A stretch of DNA of 64,000 nucleotides from Pseudomonas sp. p1(2021b) (GCF_020151015.1 NZ_CP083746.1:3191001-3255000), one strand, 5' to 3'; positions 18,872 through 27,933 are shown, counted from the first letter of the stretch. Numbers and translations are program-made. The notes: generated from the letters alone by a model not told the origin.

Positions 18872-19765
18872 ATGCCCGCAGGTTTTCCTGGTTTGCCTTC
18901 GCTCAACGCACTGCGCGTGTTCGAAGTGGCGGCGCGTCACCTGAACTTTCGTCTTGCCGCCGAGGAGCTCGGCGTGACCCAGGCTGCAGTAGCTCAACAG
19001 GTCCGCGGGCTGGAAGCGAGCCTGCAGGTTCGCCTGTTCGACCGCCTGCCCCGCGGCCTTGGCCTGACCGATGCCGGGCGTGCCTACAGTGCGAACGTTC
19101 GCAGTGCGCTGACGATGCTCGAGGAGGCCACCCGTCTATTGCGCCCAGAACCGTCCCACCTCACCGTCAGCGTAACACCGACCTTCGCCGCTAAATGGCT
19201 GATCCCGAAGCTGGGGCACTTCGCCCAGGCGCATCCGGACATCGACCTGCGGGTACTGGCCACCGAGCGGCTTTCGCATTTCCATACCGATGGCGTCGAT
19301 ATCGCCGTGCGCTACGGCCACCCACCCTTCGGGCCCGGCCTGAACACGGAGTTGTTGATGGAACAACGGATCGTTGCGGTGGCAAGCCCCGCCCTGCTGG
19401 CTGAACGCGGCCACCCTGATCGCTGCGAAGCCCTTCAAGGGTACGTCGCGCTTCACGATGCCCATGACTACTGGCCGCAGTTCATCGCCACCGTATTTCC
19501 CGGCCACCGCGCAACGACAGCCAGGCACGTCCGTTTCAACCAGACGTCGCTGGCGATCGAGGCTGCCGTTGGCAGGCAAGGCATTGCGCTGGCCAGCCAT
19601 GCCTTCGTCAAGGACGATATCGCCGCAGGCAGGCTAGTGCAGGTTTTCCCCCAGTACTTGCGTCTGGACAAGGCGTTCTACCTTGTATGGCCACGCAAGG
19701 CGCAACAGCCTGCAACCCTGGATATTGTCCGGCACTGGTTCAAAGCCCAGGAAGACGAAAGTTAA
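18872..19765 (+). CDS. LysR-family regulator (GcvA-like)
   Basis: A 297-residue regulator with the GcvA-type N-terminus LPSLNALRVFEVAARHLNF and HTH AEELGVTQAAVAQQVRGLE, and an effector domain (LTVSVTPTFAAKWLIPKL; VDIAVRYGHPPFG). I chose the ATG at 18872, where similarity begins. It is in line with the downstream SDR gene 100 bases away and may regulate it. The effector is unknown. Confidence 0.82.
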   Translation: MPAGFPGLPSLNALRVFEVAARHLNFRLAAEELGVTQAAVAQQVRGLEASLQVRLFDRLPRGLGLTDAGRAYSANVRSALTMLEEATRLLRPEPSHLTVSVTPTFAAKWLIPKLGHFAQAHPDIDLRVLATERLSHFHTDGVDIAVRYGHPPFGPGLNTELLMEQRIVAVASPALLAERGHPDRCEALQGYVALHDAHDYWPQFIATVFPGHRATTARHVRFNQTSLAIEAAVGRQGIALASHAFVKDDIAAGRLVQVFPQYLRLDKAFYLVWPRKAQQPATLDIVRHWFKAQEDES

Positions 19766-19865
19766 TCTACTGGCTTGGCTACGCTGAGCTGCCTCCTTGG
19801 ATACGCATGCAGCTGCTAGTGTGAAACCCACTGCAACAGCGTGTTTTCAATTCCCAGGAGGTAGC

Positions 19866-20570
19866 ATGTCTGTAGAAAAAGTAGCAATCATCACCGCCGG
19901 CGGCAGTGGCATGGGTGCAGCCGCGGCGCGCCGTCTCGCGGCCGATGGCTTCAAGGTCGGCATCCTTTCGTCTTCGGGCAAGGGTGAAGCGCTGGCCGCC
20001 GAGCTCGGTGGTATCGGCGTCACCGGCAGCAACCAGTCGGTGCAAGACCTGCAGCGGCTGGTCGATGCCGTCGTCGAGAAGTGGGGCCGCGTCGACGTGC
20101 TGGTCAACAGCGCCGGCCACGGCCCTCGTGCGCCCATCCTCGAGATCAGTGACGAGGACTGGCACAAAGGCATGGAGACCTACTTGCTCAATGTCATCCG
20201 CCCTACGCGCCTGGTGACGCCGATCATGCAGCGGCAAAAAGGCGGCGTGATCATCAACATCTCCACGGCCTGGGCCTTCGAGCCGAGTGAACTGTTCCCC
20301 ACCTCGGCGGTGTTCCGCTCTGGCCTGGCAGCGTTCAGCAAGATCTTCGCGGACAACTTCGCTGCCGATAACGTGCGCATCAACAACGTACTCCCCGGCT
20401 GGATCGACAGCCTGCCCGCCACCGAACAGCGTCGCGACAGCGTCCCGCTCAAGCGATACGGTACCAGCGAGGAAATCGCCGCGACCATTGCCTTCCTCGC
20501 TAGCGATGGCGCGGCCTATATCACCGGGCAGAACATCAGGGTCGATGGTGGGGTGACGCGTAGCGTCTGA
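19866..20570 (+). CDS. SDR-family protein without the usual Tyr-Lys pair
   Basis: A 234-residue classical-size short-chain dehydrogenase starting at ATG after AGGAGG. The cofactor motif TAGGSGMGAAAARRL (residues 9-23) and NSAG are normal, and the C-terminal AAYITGQNIRVDGG is typical. Where the family has YxxxK, this protein reads PTSAVFRSGLAAF, so neither the tyrosine nor the lysine is in place. It may use another residue, act on an unusual substrate, or bind cofactor without classic catalysis. It follows a LysR regulator in the same direction. Confidence 0.78.
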   Translation: MSVEKVAIITAGGSGMGAAAARRLAADGFKVGILSSSGKGEALAAELGGIGVTGSNQSVQDLQRLVDAVVEKWGRVDVLVNSAGHGPRAPILEISDEDWHKGMETYLLNVIRPTRLVTPIMQRQKGGVIINISTAWAFEPSELFPTSAVFRSGLAAFSKIFADNFAADNVRINNVLPGWIDSLPATEQRRDSVPLKRYGTSEEIAATIAFLASDGAAYITGQNIRVDGGVTRSV

Positions 20571-20745
20571 TGAAGGTGAAGCGTTCGTCTTGCCGGTTCG
20601 AACCTGTGCTTGGCGCTTTAAATGCCGGCCTACTGGTTGTTAACGCGCTTGGTCCGAAAAGGTTGCGATAAATGCATACCGAGACGGAGCCGGTCACTCC
20701 AAATTGGACACAGATCTTCCTGTGTTTGACTTGAGGTAAGCGATC

Positions 20746-21054
20746 ATGGCTAACAATCAAGACAAGGGTAACCAAGGCGACACCAACACCGGCATGGGCA
20801 ACAACACCGGCGCAGGCCAGCAAGGTGGCCAGGGCCCGGGAAGCGGCATGCCTAATCAGCAAAAAGGTGGGCAGCAATCGGACCGCAAGCCTGAGGACAA
20901 GATGAACAAGGACTGGGATCGGTCTCGGGAATCCGGAAGCCAGGGCGGCCAGGCAGGCCAGGACATGACCGACAAGCAGAACCCCACCGACAGGGATCGC
21001 ATGGGTGGGCAGCAATCGCAAAACGACACTCAGCAGTGGGACAAGAATCGCTGA
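20746..21054 (+). CDS. Small disordered Gly/Gln/Asn-rich protein
   Basis: A 102-residue, highly hydrophilic protein with no hydrophobic segment. Short repeats of GQQGGQ, GGQQSDRK and MGGQQSQN, plus runs of acidic/basic pairs, suggest an intrinsically disordered stress protein. The RMGGQQSQ element recalls the KGGQQSGG repeats of YciG-type general stress proteins, but overall similarity is weak. GAGG precedes the ATG by nine bases. It stands alone between an SDR gene and a convergent DUF2628 gene. Confidence 0.65.
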   Translation: MANNQDKGNQGDTNTGMGNNTGAGQQGGQGPGSGMPNQQKGGQQSDRKPEDKMNKDWDRSRESGSQGGQAGQDMTDKQNPTDRDRMGGQQSQNDTQQWDKNR

Positions 21055-21279
21055 TTGCCATTGAGCGGCGCCGGGGTAGGTGACTGCCCTGGCGTCTGCC
21101 GGACCTTTGGGGACAAGCCCCCTGGCAAGGTTACGAGCGTCGCCCTGCGCGCTTGCCGGGGCCTCACCCGTGCACGCTCCGTTGCCCAGGAGCGCCCGCA
21201 CGTTGGAACATCACGCTACTTCACAAGTAGGCCGGGCTGCCCGTCGGTGCCAAGGCCCGCGGCCAGCCGGCCCGATGAC

Positions 21280-21705
21280 TTACCAGCGCATCCCTTTGAA
21301 CGGGTTCCACCCCTGCTCGCCCTTACGCTCCTTCAGGTAATAGGCATAGTTGGTGGCCAGGGCGTACAGCAAGTTGAAGGCGAAACCGAAGCCGAAATCG
21401 ACGGCTTTGGGCGTCTCCATGCCAGCCAGGCCGAAGAGCAGGTCGATCACGATGGAGGCGACCACCATGATCCCGAGCAAGGCCAGGTTCTTTTTCCAGA
21501 GCCCGAGGATGAAGAGGTAGATGGGGCCGAAGAAGAAGGCAATGATGTTGGCGTTGACCAGGATCTTCTTCTTGAAGGGCAATTGCTTGAGTGCAGGCTT
21601 GTAGGCCGGCGAGTTAGGCGCGCCGTGGGCATCGAAGAACGCAAATCGCTCCTGCCATTTTGCGTTGTAGCCCGCGGTTTCCTGGGTTCCTTCGGTGACG
21701 CTCAT
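21280..21705 (-). CDS. DUF2628 membrane protein
   Basis: A 141-residue protein with a soluble N-terminus (KWQERFAFFDAHGAPNSPAYKPALKQL) and about three membrane helices after residue 48 (NIIAFFFGPIYLFILGLW; LALLGIMVVASIVIDLLFG; FAFNLLYALATNYAYYL). This matches the DUF2628 family of inner-membrane proteins of unknown function. It is a single gene, convergent with the disordered-protein gene, and there is no hint of its partner. Confidence 0.8.
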   Translation of the reverse strand: MSVTEGTQETAGYNAKWQERFAFFDAHGAPNSPAYKPALKQLPFKKKILVNANIIAFFFGPIYLFILGLWKKNLALLGIMVVASIVIDLLFGLAGMETPKAVDFGFGFAFNLLYALATNYAYYLKERKGEQGWNPFKGMRW

Positions 21706-21902
21706 TCACAACTCCTTGTAGTCCTTGAATAGTCGGGGCGGGTCGATCGACCGCTGCCCCGAGAGCGAAAGACGGACCTGTGCCATTGTTCAGGCCCAGC
21801 ATCCGTGCATGTCCTCTCCGGCGCTAGTGTGGCAGCTCCCGGCAAGTGGAACAATGCCCTGTGGCAGCTGGCCAATGGCAGCAACGCCATGTGGAAAAAG
21901 CG

Positions 21903-22649
21903 CTAGAGCACAGCGCGTATACCGAGCAGCACAGCGAGGTGGCCTGGGTAGAACCAATAGCTCCATCGCGTGACCGGCATGATCCGCAAGGGCAGCCTGC
22001 ACCCGTACAACGCCAGCCCAAGCACAGGCGCAAGCGCAGCGACCAGCAACGCCAGCATGGCGTAGGGTTCCAGCTGCAGGGCACGCGTGAACAGCCCGGT
22101 GCGCGTGTTGATGATGACGCACAGCGCAACGGGCACGAGTGCACAGCACATCGGGCGCTTGATCGCCAACAACAACGCCGAAGGAAGAAGCACGCCAAAG
22201 AAACCATACATGAGCGGCTCGTTCAGCAGACAGGCGACTGCCACCGCCGCGGCCGCCATAGCCAGGCTTTCGACGCTTCGGTGGTGCGTCCCCCAGGCAA
22301 CCAGCAGGCCCAGGGCCAGGGTCACCAGCACATTGAATGTGTCCGAGGTGCCCATCAGGCGATACGGCACCTCTGAAAGCGCAGCGAACAGCACCAACAG
22401 CGCAAGGTACCGGCCGTTGCTCCGGGTGAACAGCTCGCCTGGCCGGGTGCGCGAAACATTGATCGCAATGGCCAGGCAGAACAAGGGGAACGAAAGCCGG
22501 CCAAGCACGAACAGGCCACTGAGCGCCGGCCAGGCCAGGCGCATGTGGTCGAGCACCATGGTCACCAGGGCGATCCACTTGATCAGGTCCTGGCCCGCAT
22601 GGCGCCCGTTGCTGGCGTTGCGTTCTCCAGGGTTCACGGCATGCTCCAC
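21903..22649 (-). CDS. TraX-family membrane protein
   Basis: A 248-residue polytopic protein with about seven membrane segments. The first helix LIKWIALVTMVLDHMRLAW and the block GRLSFPLFCLAIAINVSRT are the TraX signature. TraX acetylates pilin in the F plasmid, but chromosomal homologues in pseudomonads have no known pilin partner, and no conjugation gene is present here. A membrane acyltransferase acting on an envelope molecule is the safest reading. Confidence 0.8.
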   Translation of the reverse strand: MEHAVNPGERNASNGRHAGQDLIKWIALVTMVLDHMRLAWPALSGLFVLGRLSFPLFCLAIAINVSRTRPGELFTRSNGRYLALLVLFAALSEVPYRLMGTSDTFNVLVTLALGLLVAWGTHHRSVESLAMAAAAVAVACLLNEPLMYGFFGVLLPSALLLAIKRPMCCALVPVALCVIINTRTGLFTRALQLEPYAMLALLVAALAPVLGLALYGCRLPLRIMPVTRWSYWFYPGHLAVLLGIRAVL

Positions 22650-22766
22650 AGCCTACGTGTGTCAACGTCTGTAACGAAGCGCCTCGTCTAACGCGGCGAA
22701 CGCCGTTGAGGTCTGTCGTCGGTTCGGATAATACAGAGGGTAGCCACGGTCAGGCAGTCGTGCGCA

Positions 22767-23894
22767 TCAACCCAAGGTCGCGACACTGCGCAGGATCAGC
22801 CGTACCAGCATCGTCTGGCGCGTCACACCGGTCTTGGAGAAGATCGATCGCAGGTGGGCACGTGCCGTGTTGGTGCTGATGCCCAGCTCTTTCGAGGCCT
22901 CGTCCTTGGTCAAGCCGTTGGCCAGCAACATGGCCAGGCTGGTTTCTGCCGGCGTGAGGTTGAACAGCGCGCTGACGATTTCCTTCGGCGCGCTGGAATG
23001 CCGCTCCGGATCGCTGATGAAAATCACGACCGCCGGGCACTGCTTGCCTTCGCTCCACTCCAGCGGCGGTACCGAGCGCACGATGATGCCCAGGTCCGCG
23101 CGCCCGGACGCACGCTTGACCCGCAGCGCCTCGACCACCGACGGGGTATTGCTCTTGTGCGAGAGCAAGGAGCGCTTGACCAGGCGGCGGAACTCCTGGG
23201 TCTCGCGGCTGCTGCCGACCACCAGCGAGTCCTGGACCAACCTGATGCAATCCTTGGCCTGGATCAGGTCATTGGCGACCTCGTTGGTCTGCAGGACACG
23301 GCCGGCCTCATCGAGCAGGACCGTGCCGACCTCGAGCTGGTCCACCGCCTCGGCATACAGGTTGCGTTCGATGGCGATGCGGTTGAGCTGGGTGTGGATC
23401 TCGACCGAGCGTTCGAGGTGTGGGATGAACTGCGCCAACAACGCCTTTTCTTCGTCGCCAAAGGCAGGCGCGCTACGGCTGCGGCTGATGCGGATCCGGC
23501 AGTTGACACCGTCACAGGTGGTGATGTCGGCACCCAGGATATGGAACACGTCCAACGGCTCGAGGAAGCTCTTGTAGAACTCCGAATTCAGCCAGTTGTT
23601 GTCGGTGATGAACTCCGAGTTGGTGACCACCTGGCGGTTAGGTAAATCGACGAAGGGGTCGAGGGCGAAGAAATACTGGTTGTACGAGCTGGTGATCTCC
23701 GCCGTGGAGCCGGTGGTATTGATCATCAGGCCGACGTCCAGATGGCTTGGCGGGCGCAGCATGAACGTGACGTACTTGCTGCGCATCTGCACATTGAGCT
23801 GGTTGAGGAATGTCGCCCAGGGAATGGTCTCCCGTGGCCCCTGATAGAGTTTGCCGACTAGGTCACTGAACAACTCGACGCTGAGGTTGTGCAT
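22767..23894 (-). CDS. LuxR-family transcriptional regulator
   Basis: A 375-residue protein with a C-terminal LuxR helix-turn-helix (LTPAETSLAMLLANGLTKDEASKELG, then NTARAHLRSIFSKTGV). The long N-terminal part looks PAS- or GAF-like (AVDQLEVGTVLLDEAGRVLQTNEVAND near residue 195) and has no autoinducer-binding signature or receiver domain. I chose the ATG at 23894 (MHNLSVELF). It sits beside remnants of an SDR and a possible Rieske protein, so it may have lost the catabolic genes it once regulated. Confidence 0.82.
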   Translation of the reverse strand: MHNLSVELFSDLVGKLYQGPRETIPWATFLNQLNVQMRSKYVTFMLRPPSHLDVGLMINTTGSTAEITSSYNQYFFALDPFVDLPNRQVVTNSEFITDNNWLNSEFYKSFLEPLDVFHILGADITTCDGVNCRIRISRSRSAPAFGDEEKALLAQFIPHLERSVEIHTQLNRIAIERNLYAEAVDQLEVGTVLLDEAGRVLQTNEVANDLIQAKDCIRLVQDSLVVGSSRETQEFRRLVKRSLLSHKSNTPSVVEALRVKRASGRADLGIIVRSVPPLEWSEGKQCPAVVIFISDPERHSSAPKEIVSALFNLTPAETSLAMLLANGLTKDEASKELGISTNTARAHLRSIFSKTGVTRQTMLVRLILRSVATLG

Positions 23895-23944
23895 TGAAAA
23901 ACCGCTTTTCTTGTTGACGTTGGCACGGTGTTGGAAGCACTCCA

Positions 23945-24076
23945 TCAGGCCCTCTGGCCGATTGCATGAGGCTTGCCAGGCAGTGTACCTGCCTTGGCGA
24001 CGTTCAACGCAGCCCGACAGCCAATGCCCGTTGCGGCGCCAGTCACGATTATCACGTTCGCGCCCAGATCGATCAT
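23945..24076 (-). pseudogene. SDR N-terminal fragment
   Basis: An ATG at 24076 with GAGGAAAGG upstream opens a 43-residue peptide beginning DLGANVIIVTGAATGIGCRAAL. This is the first strand and the TGxxxGIG cofactor loop of a short-chain dehydrogenase. After about 30 residues similarity is lost and a stop follows, so only the N-terminus is left. The good ribosome site suggests it was a working gene recently. Confidence 0.65.
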
Positions 24077-24087
24077 CACCCTTTCCT

Positions 24088-24291
24088 CGCTACGTCTGGT
24101 TGGACGAGTGCGAACCCATTCTCGGCAGCGATCACCGAGCAGGCATCGGCCATTGGGACTATGGGGCTTTCGATGCCTATTGCCCGCACATGGGCGCGAT
24201 CCTCGGTGCCGAGCGCATTCCGCCCAAGGCAAAGGAAGGCGCCTTGAAGTGGCATCCGGTGTGCGAGCTGAACCAGATGATCCGGGGCCAC
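24088..24291 (+). pseudogene. Possible Rieske oxygenase fragment
   Basis: In frame 1, bases 24088-24291 read YVWLDECEPILGSD, then HWDYGAFDAYCPHMGAILGA and LKWHPVCELNQM. CPHMGA preceded by an aromatic stretch is what is seen at the first CxH of Rieske oxygenase subunits. The second CxxH pair is not intact, and there is no start codon, so this is at best a scar. It is divergent from the SDR fragment. The identification is tentative. Confidence 0.35.
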
Positions 24292-24500
24292 TATCGCCTG
24301 ACACCGAACGCCACCAGAACGCCACCCGAACGGGTGGCGTTTCTGTTCATGGCTGCATTCACAGAATGCCCCGGCAGCTATTTGTACGCGCCTGGCTAGA
24401 ACTTTTTCCTATTTATCGGTCTATGTGGATAGGCACGAAGCTCGGCAGATCATTTGCCAGCCGGCTACACCCCATTGTCCACCAGAGGTTGTCTTCGCTC

Positions 24501-24905
24501 ATGAAATTCCATGTCCCACGGATAGTGCTGCTCGGCCTGTTCGCGTTCGCGGCAATGGGCTCGGCATCAGCAACGCAAATGAAGGCGTCCACCCCTGCTG
24601 CGGCCACGCACGTCGCAGCCATCCAGGCACCGCGCCAGGCCGCCGACAACCCCTGGGCCAACCTGGCCAGCACCGCCGACCTGCAATCGGCACCGTTGCT
24701 CGCCCACGACGACCGTTACTGGCGCGACCACGATGGCCGCTGGCACGACCGCCGAGGTGATTGGCGTCGCGACCAATGGCGCCGCGAGCAGGCCCGCCGA
24801 GCTGCAGAGCGCCGCCGCGACTGGGAGCGCCACCACTATCGCGCCATGCACCATCGCTACGACCGCGACTACCGCCATTACGACCACCGTTACTATCGTC
24901 GTTGA
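24501..24905 (+). CDS. Small exported basic Arg/His/Tyr/Asp-rich protein
   Basis: A 134-residue protein with a clear signal peptide (FHVPRIVLLGLFAFAAMGSASA, cleavage near residue 25). The mature C-terminal half is almost entirely Arg, Trp, Asp, His and Tyr in a quasi-periodic pattern (RYWRDHDGRWHDRRGDW, then RRDWERHHYRAMHHRY). Proteins of this kind are annotated as hypothetical in pseudomonads; function is unknown. Charge alternation with many histidines suggests metal, RNA or surface binding. It follows 200 bases of remnant sequence and has no operon partner. Confidence 0.65.
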   Translation: MKFHVPRIVLLGLFAFAAMGSASATQMKASTPAAATHVAAIQAPRQAADNPWANLASTADLQSAPLLAHDDRYWRDHDGRWHDRRGDWRRDQWRREQARRAAERRRDWERHHYRAMHHRYDRDYRHYDHRYYRR

Positions 24906-24950
24906 TACCCCTCTCATTTCGGCTTCGGGCATCTTGATGCCCGAAGCCTG

Positions 24951-25508
24951 TCAGAACGTCCCTGGATACGCCCCGCCGTCGATCAGCAGGTTCTGCCCGG
25001 TGATATAGCCACCGTGGGCGCTGCACAGGAACGCGCAATACGCCCCGAACTCTTCGGCCTTGCCGAAACGCGCCGCCGGAATCGCCTGACGACGGGCCTG
25101 AGTGGTCGCCTGCAGGTCACCGCTGGCCTGGCTCGCAGCCTGCAGGGTCTTTTGCAGGCGAGCGGTGTCGAAGGCGCCTGGCAGGAGATTGTTCAGCGTG
25201 ACGTTGCGCCCGGCCAGACGTTGCTGGCGAGCAAGCCCGGCGATGAAACCGGTCAAGCCGCTGCGCGCGCCATTGGACAGGCCAAGGATATCGATCGGTG
25301 CCTTGACCGCACCGGAGGTGATGTTCACCACCCGCCCGAAACCACGCTCGGCCATGCCATCGACCACCGCCTTGATCAGTTCGATGGGCGTGACCATGTT
25401 GGCATCCAGCGCCTTGAGCCAGTCGTCCCGGCCCCAGTCGCGAAAATCATCCACCAATCGATCGATCCTGAGCGGGTTGGCGTTCTTCGGCCTGGCGTAG
25501 CCAGCCAT
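24951..25508 (-). pseudogene. SDR-family gene lacking its N-terminal third
   Basis: The frame gives 185 residues, but the first 20 (AGYARPKNANPLRIDRL) show no SDR character and similarity starts in mid-protein at DFRDWGRDDWLKALDANM. The cofactor-binding TGxxxGxG and NAGG blocks, normally the first 90 residues, are missing, while the C-terminal half is complete (GYITGQNLLIDGGAYPG). Its reading start overlaps the proP stop. The likeliest story is that the 5' part was replaced when proP's present flank was joined here. It probably makes no active enzyme. Confidence 0.7.
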
Positions 25509-27010
25509 TATTCGATGCGAGGGTGTTGCTGCACCAGCAGCTTGCGCTTGGCTTCGAGTTCGGCGATCTGCGCGTCGATATCCTCGATCTTCTGCTCGAT
25601 GGTGTCGTGGTGCTCCTGCAGCAGCTCGCGCGCCTCCTCGATGTCCGAGGCCGCCGGCGCCGCACCACGCAAGGGCTTGTTGGCGGTCTCCTTCATCGAC
25701 AGACCCGTGGCCAGGCCGACCACGGCGATCACCATCAGGTAGTAGGCCGGCATGTACAGGTTGTGGGTTCCCTCCACCAGCCAGGCGGCGATGGTCGGGG
25801 TCAGGCCGGCGATCAGCACCGAGATGTTGAAGGCACTGGCCAAGGCGCTGTAGCGGATGTGGGTGGGGAACATCGCCGGCAGCGTCGAGGCCATGACACC
25901 AATGAAGAAATTGAGCAGCACCGCCAGGATCAGCAAGCCTGCGAAGATCACCCCCAGCACGCCGCTGTTGATCAGCATGAAGGCAGGGATGGCGAGGACG
26001 AACAGCCCCACGCTGCCGGCGATGATGAAGGGCCGGCGGCCGAACTTGTCGCTGAGCAGGCCGATCATGGGCTGTACGAACAGCATACCGACCATGATCG
26101 CGATGATGATCAGCACACCGTGGTCTTCACTGTAGTGCAGGTTGTGGGACAGGTAGCTGGGCATGTAGGTCAGCAGCATGTAGTAGGTGACGTTGGTCGC
26201 GATCACCACTCCGATGCAGGTCAGCAGGCTGCGCCAGTGCTGGGTGGCGACTTCCTTGAACGAGACCTTCGGGCCCGAGGCCAGGCCTTCGCGGTCGCCC
26301 TGCTCGAGCTTGTCGACATGCTGCTGGAAGGCCGGGGTTTCTTCGAGCGCGTGACGCAGGTACAGGCCGATGAGCCCTAATGGCAAGGCCAGGAAGAACG
26401 GCAGGCGCCAGCCCCAGTCGAGGAATCGCGCTTCACCGAGGATGGTGGAGATCAGCACCACCAGGCCTGCACCGAGCACGAAACCGGCGATCGAGCCGAA
26501 GTCCAGCCAACTGCCCAGGAAGCCCCGCTTGCGGTCGGGCGCGTATTCGGCGACGAAGATCGACGCCCCGGTGTATTCCCCGCCCACCGAGAAGCCCTGG
26601 GCCATCTTGGCCAGCAACAGCAGGATCGGCGCCCAGATGCCGATCGAGGCATAGGACGGAATCAGGCCGATGGCGAAGGTGCTCAGGGACATGATCACGA
26701 TGGTCGCGGCCAGGATCTTCTGCCGACCGTAGCGATCGCCCAGGGCGCCGAAGAACAGCCCGCCCAGCGGGCGTATCAGGAACGGCACCGAGAAGGTCGC
26801 CAGGGCGGCAATCATTTGTACGCCTGGGCTGGCATTGGGAAAGAACACCTTGCCCAAGGCATAGGCGACGAACCCGTAAACGCCGAAGTCGAACCACTCC
26901 ATGGCGTTGCCCAGCGCGGCGGCGGTGATCGCCTTGCGCATCTTGGCATCGTCGACGATGGTGATGTCTTTCAAGCCGATCGGCTTGACGGTTTTTTTCC
27001 GTGGTTTCAT
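25508..27010 (-). CDS. proP: Osmosensing proline/betaine symporter ProP
   Basis: A 500-residue MFS transporter, the same length as E. coli ProP and very alike along its whole length (for example ITAAALGNAMEWFDFGVYG at residues 28-46, then YSEDHGVLIIIAIM). The C-terminal tail IEEARELLQEHHDTIEQKIEDIDAQIAELEAKRKLL forms the antiparallel coiled coil that tunes osmotic activation in ProP. It imports proline, glycine betaine and ectoine under high osmolarity. The truncated SDR begins at its stop codon. Confidence 0.95.
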   Translation of the reverse strand: MKPRKKTVKPIGLKDITIVDDAKMRKAITAAALGNAMEWFDFGVYGFVAYALGKVFFPNASPGVQMIAALATFSVPFLIRPLGGLFFGALGDRYGRQKILAATIVIMSLSTFAIGLIPSYASIGIWAPILLLLAKMAQGFSVGGEYTGASIFVAEYAPDRKRGFLGSWLDFGSIAGFVLGAGLVVLISTILGEARFLDWGWRLPFFLALPLGLIGLYLRHALEETPAFQQHVDKLEQGDREGLASGPKVSFKEVATQHWRSLLTCIGVVIATNVTYYMLLTYMPSYLSHNLHYSEDHGVLIIIAIMVGMLFVQPMIGLLSDKFGRRPFIIAGSVGLFVLAIPAFMLINSGVLGVIFAGLLILAVLLNFFIGVMASTLPAMFPTHIRYSALASAFNISVLIAGLTPTIAAWLVEGTHNLYMPAYYLMVIAVVGLATGLSMKETANKPLRGAAPAASDIEEARELLQEHHDTIEQKIEDIDAQIAELEAKRKLLVQQHPRIE

Positions 27011-27184
27011 GGCCAGTCCCTGTAGCTGAGCGAGTTCTATGGCATCAGATACAACGGGGCGCTAAATAATTCCTCGTTAAAATCTCAGGTGCACCCCTGC
27101 AGGCATATCGCCATTGGCTGGCTACGCTTGGTGGGCGTGCGCAACGCACGCCTAACTGGAACCGATCACATGGAAAGAAGCCCA

Positions 27185-27751
27185 ATGAACGCTATTCGCT
27201 CCGTCGCCCTCGCCTCACTGATGTCCGTGGCCTGCGCCACAGCCTTCGCCGCCAACCTGCCGCTGGGCAGCGAGGCCCTGGAAAGCCATGTTTCCACCCA
27301 GGTGCTGGCGGTGGATGCACCGAACTACCTGGTGACGGTCGAAGGGGCCAACAAGAACCCGGTGACGTTCCAGCTCACCGAAAAGGCCAAGGCCTTGCCC
27401 AACCTCAAGGTCGGCGACAAGGTGGACATCTACGTGACCCGCGCGGTGGCCTACCAGCTCAATACCGACGTCGGTGGCGCACCGAAGATGAGCGAGGAAG
27501 CCGGCACCATCCGCGCCACCAAGGACAACCCCAACCCGGGCGGCGAGGCGTTCCGCCAGGTCAAGGTGACGTCCAAGATCAGCAAGATCGACCTGGACAA
27601 GCACGAGGTGACCTTGCTGCCGCCTGAGGGCAAGGTGCAGGTGGTCAAGGTCGAGGACCCGGACCTGCAGGCCCGCATGAAGAACCTGCAGATCGGCCAG
27701 ACGGTCGATGCGATCTATACCGAGGTACTGCGCATCGAGACCTCGCGTTGA
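27185..27751 (+). CDS. Periplasmic protein of unknown function
   Basis: A 188-residue protein with a signal peptide (IRSVALASLMSVACATAFA, cleavage near residue 21). The mature part is rich in short beta strands and lysine, with two similar segments (VSTQVLAVDAPNYLVTVEG and TSKISKIDLDKHEVTLLPPEG), suggesting two OB- or S1-like small barrels. I chose the ATG at 27185 after GGAAAGAAG; an in-frame ATG five codons earlier is possible. No neighbour shares its direction closely, and its role is unknown. Confidence 0.7.
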   Translation: MNAIRSVALASLMSVACATAFAANLPLGSEALESHVSTQVLAVDAPNYLVTVEGANKNPVTFQLTEKAKALPNLKVGDKVDIYVTRAVAYQLNTDVGGAPKMSEEAGTIRATKDNPNPGGEAFRQVKVTSKISKIDLDKHEVTLLPPEGKVQVVKVEDPDLQARMKNLQIGQTVDAIYTEVLRIETSR

Positions 27752-27784
27752 CCCATCCAGATCAGGATTTGTAGCCCCCTCTGT

Positions 27785-27898
27785 AGGAGCTGGCGACAGC
27801 CTGCGATGGGCTGCAAAGCAGCCCCAAGCTTTCAAACGGTGGAGCCCTTCCAGACCCAAGGGGCCGCTTTGCGGCCCATCGCAGGCTCCGCCAGCTCT
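27785..27898. repeat. Long imperfect inverted repeat (REP type 2)
   Basis: The left arm 27785-27825 (AGGAGCTGGCG..AGCCTGCGATGGGCTGC) pairs with the right arm 27860-27898 (GCGGCCCATCGCAGGCT.CGCCAGCTC). It differs from the CTCCCACAGG type found elsewhere and lies between two unrelated genes in a 426-base gap that also holds the next REP hairpin. Confidence 0.65.
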
Positions 27899-27933
27899 CA
27901 TAGAACAACGCATGACCATTTGATTTGCGGCAT

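Noticed and set aside
20536..21201. A 221-residue minus-strand frame opposite the disordered protein
   Set aside because: It is the complement of Gly/Gln-rich codons, giving a long Leu/Ala/Val-rich frame by chance; it has no ribosome site.
23851..24399. A 182-residue plus-strand frame beside the LuxR gene
   Set aside because: Only the part from about 24088 has any family-like features; the first 80 residues are antisense to the LuxR start and the SDR fragment, so no whole gene is called.
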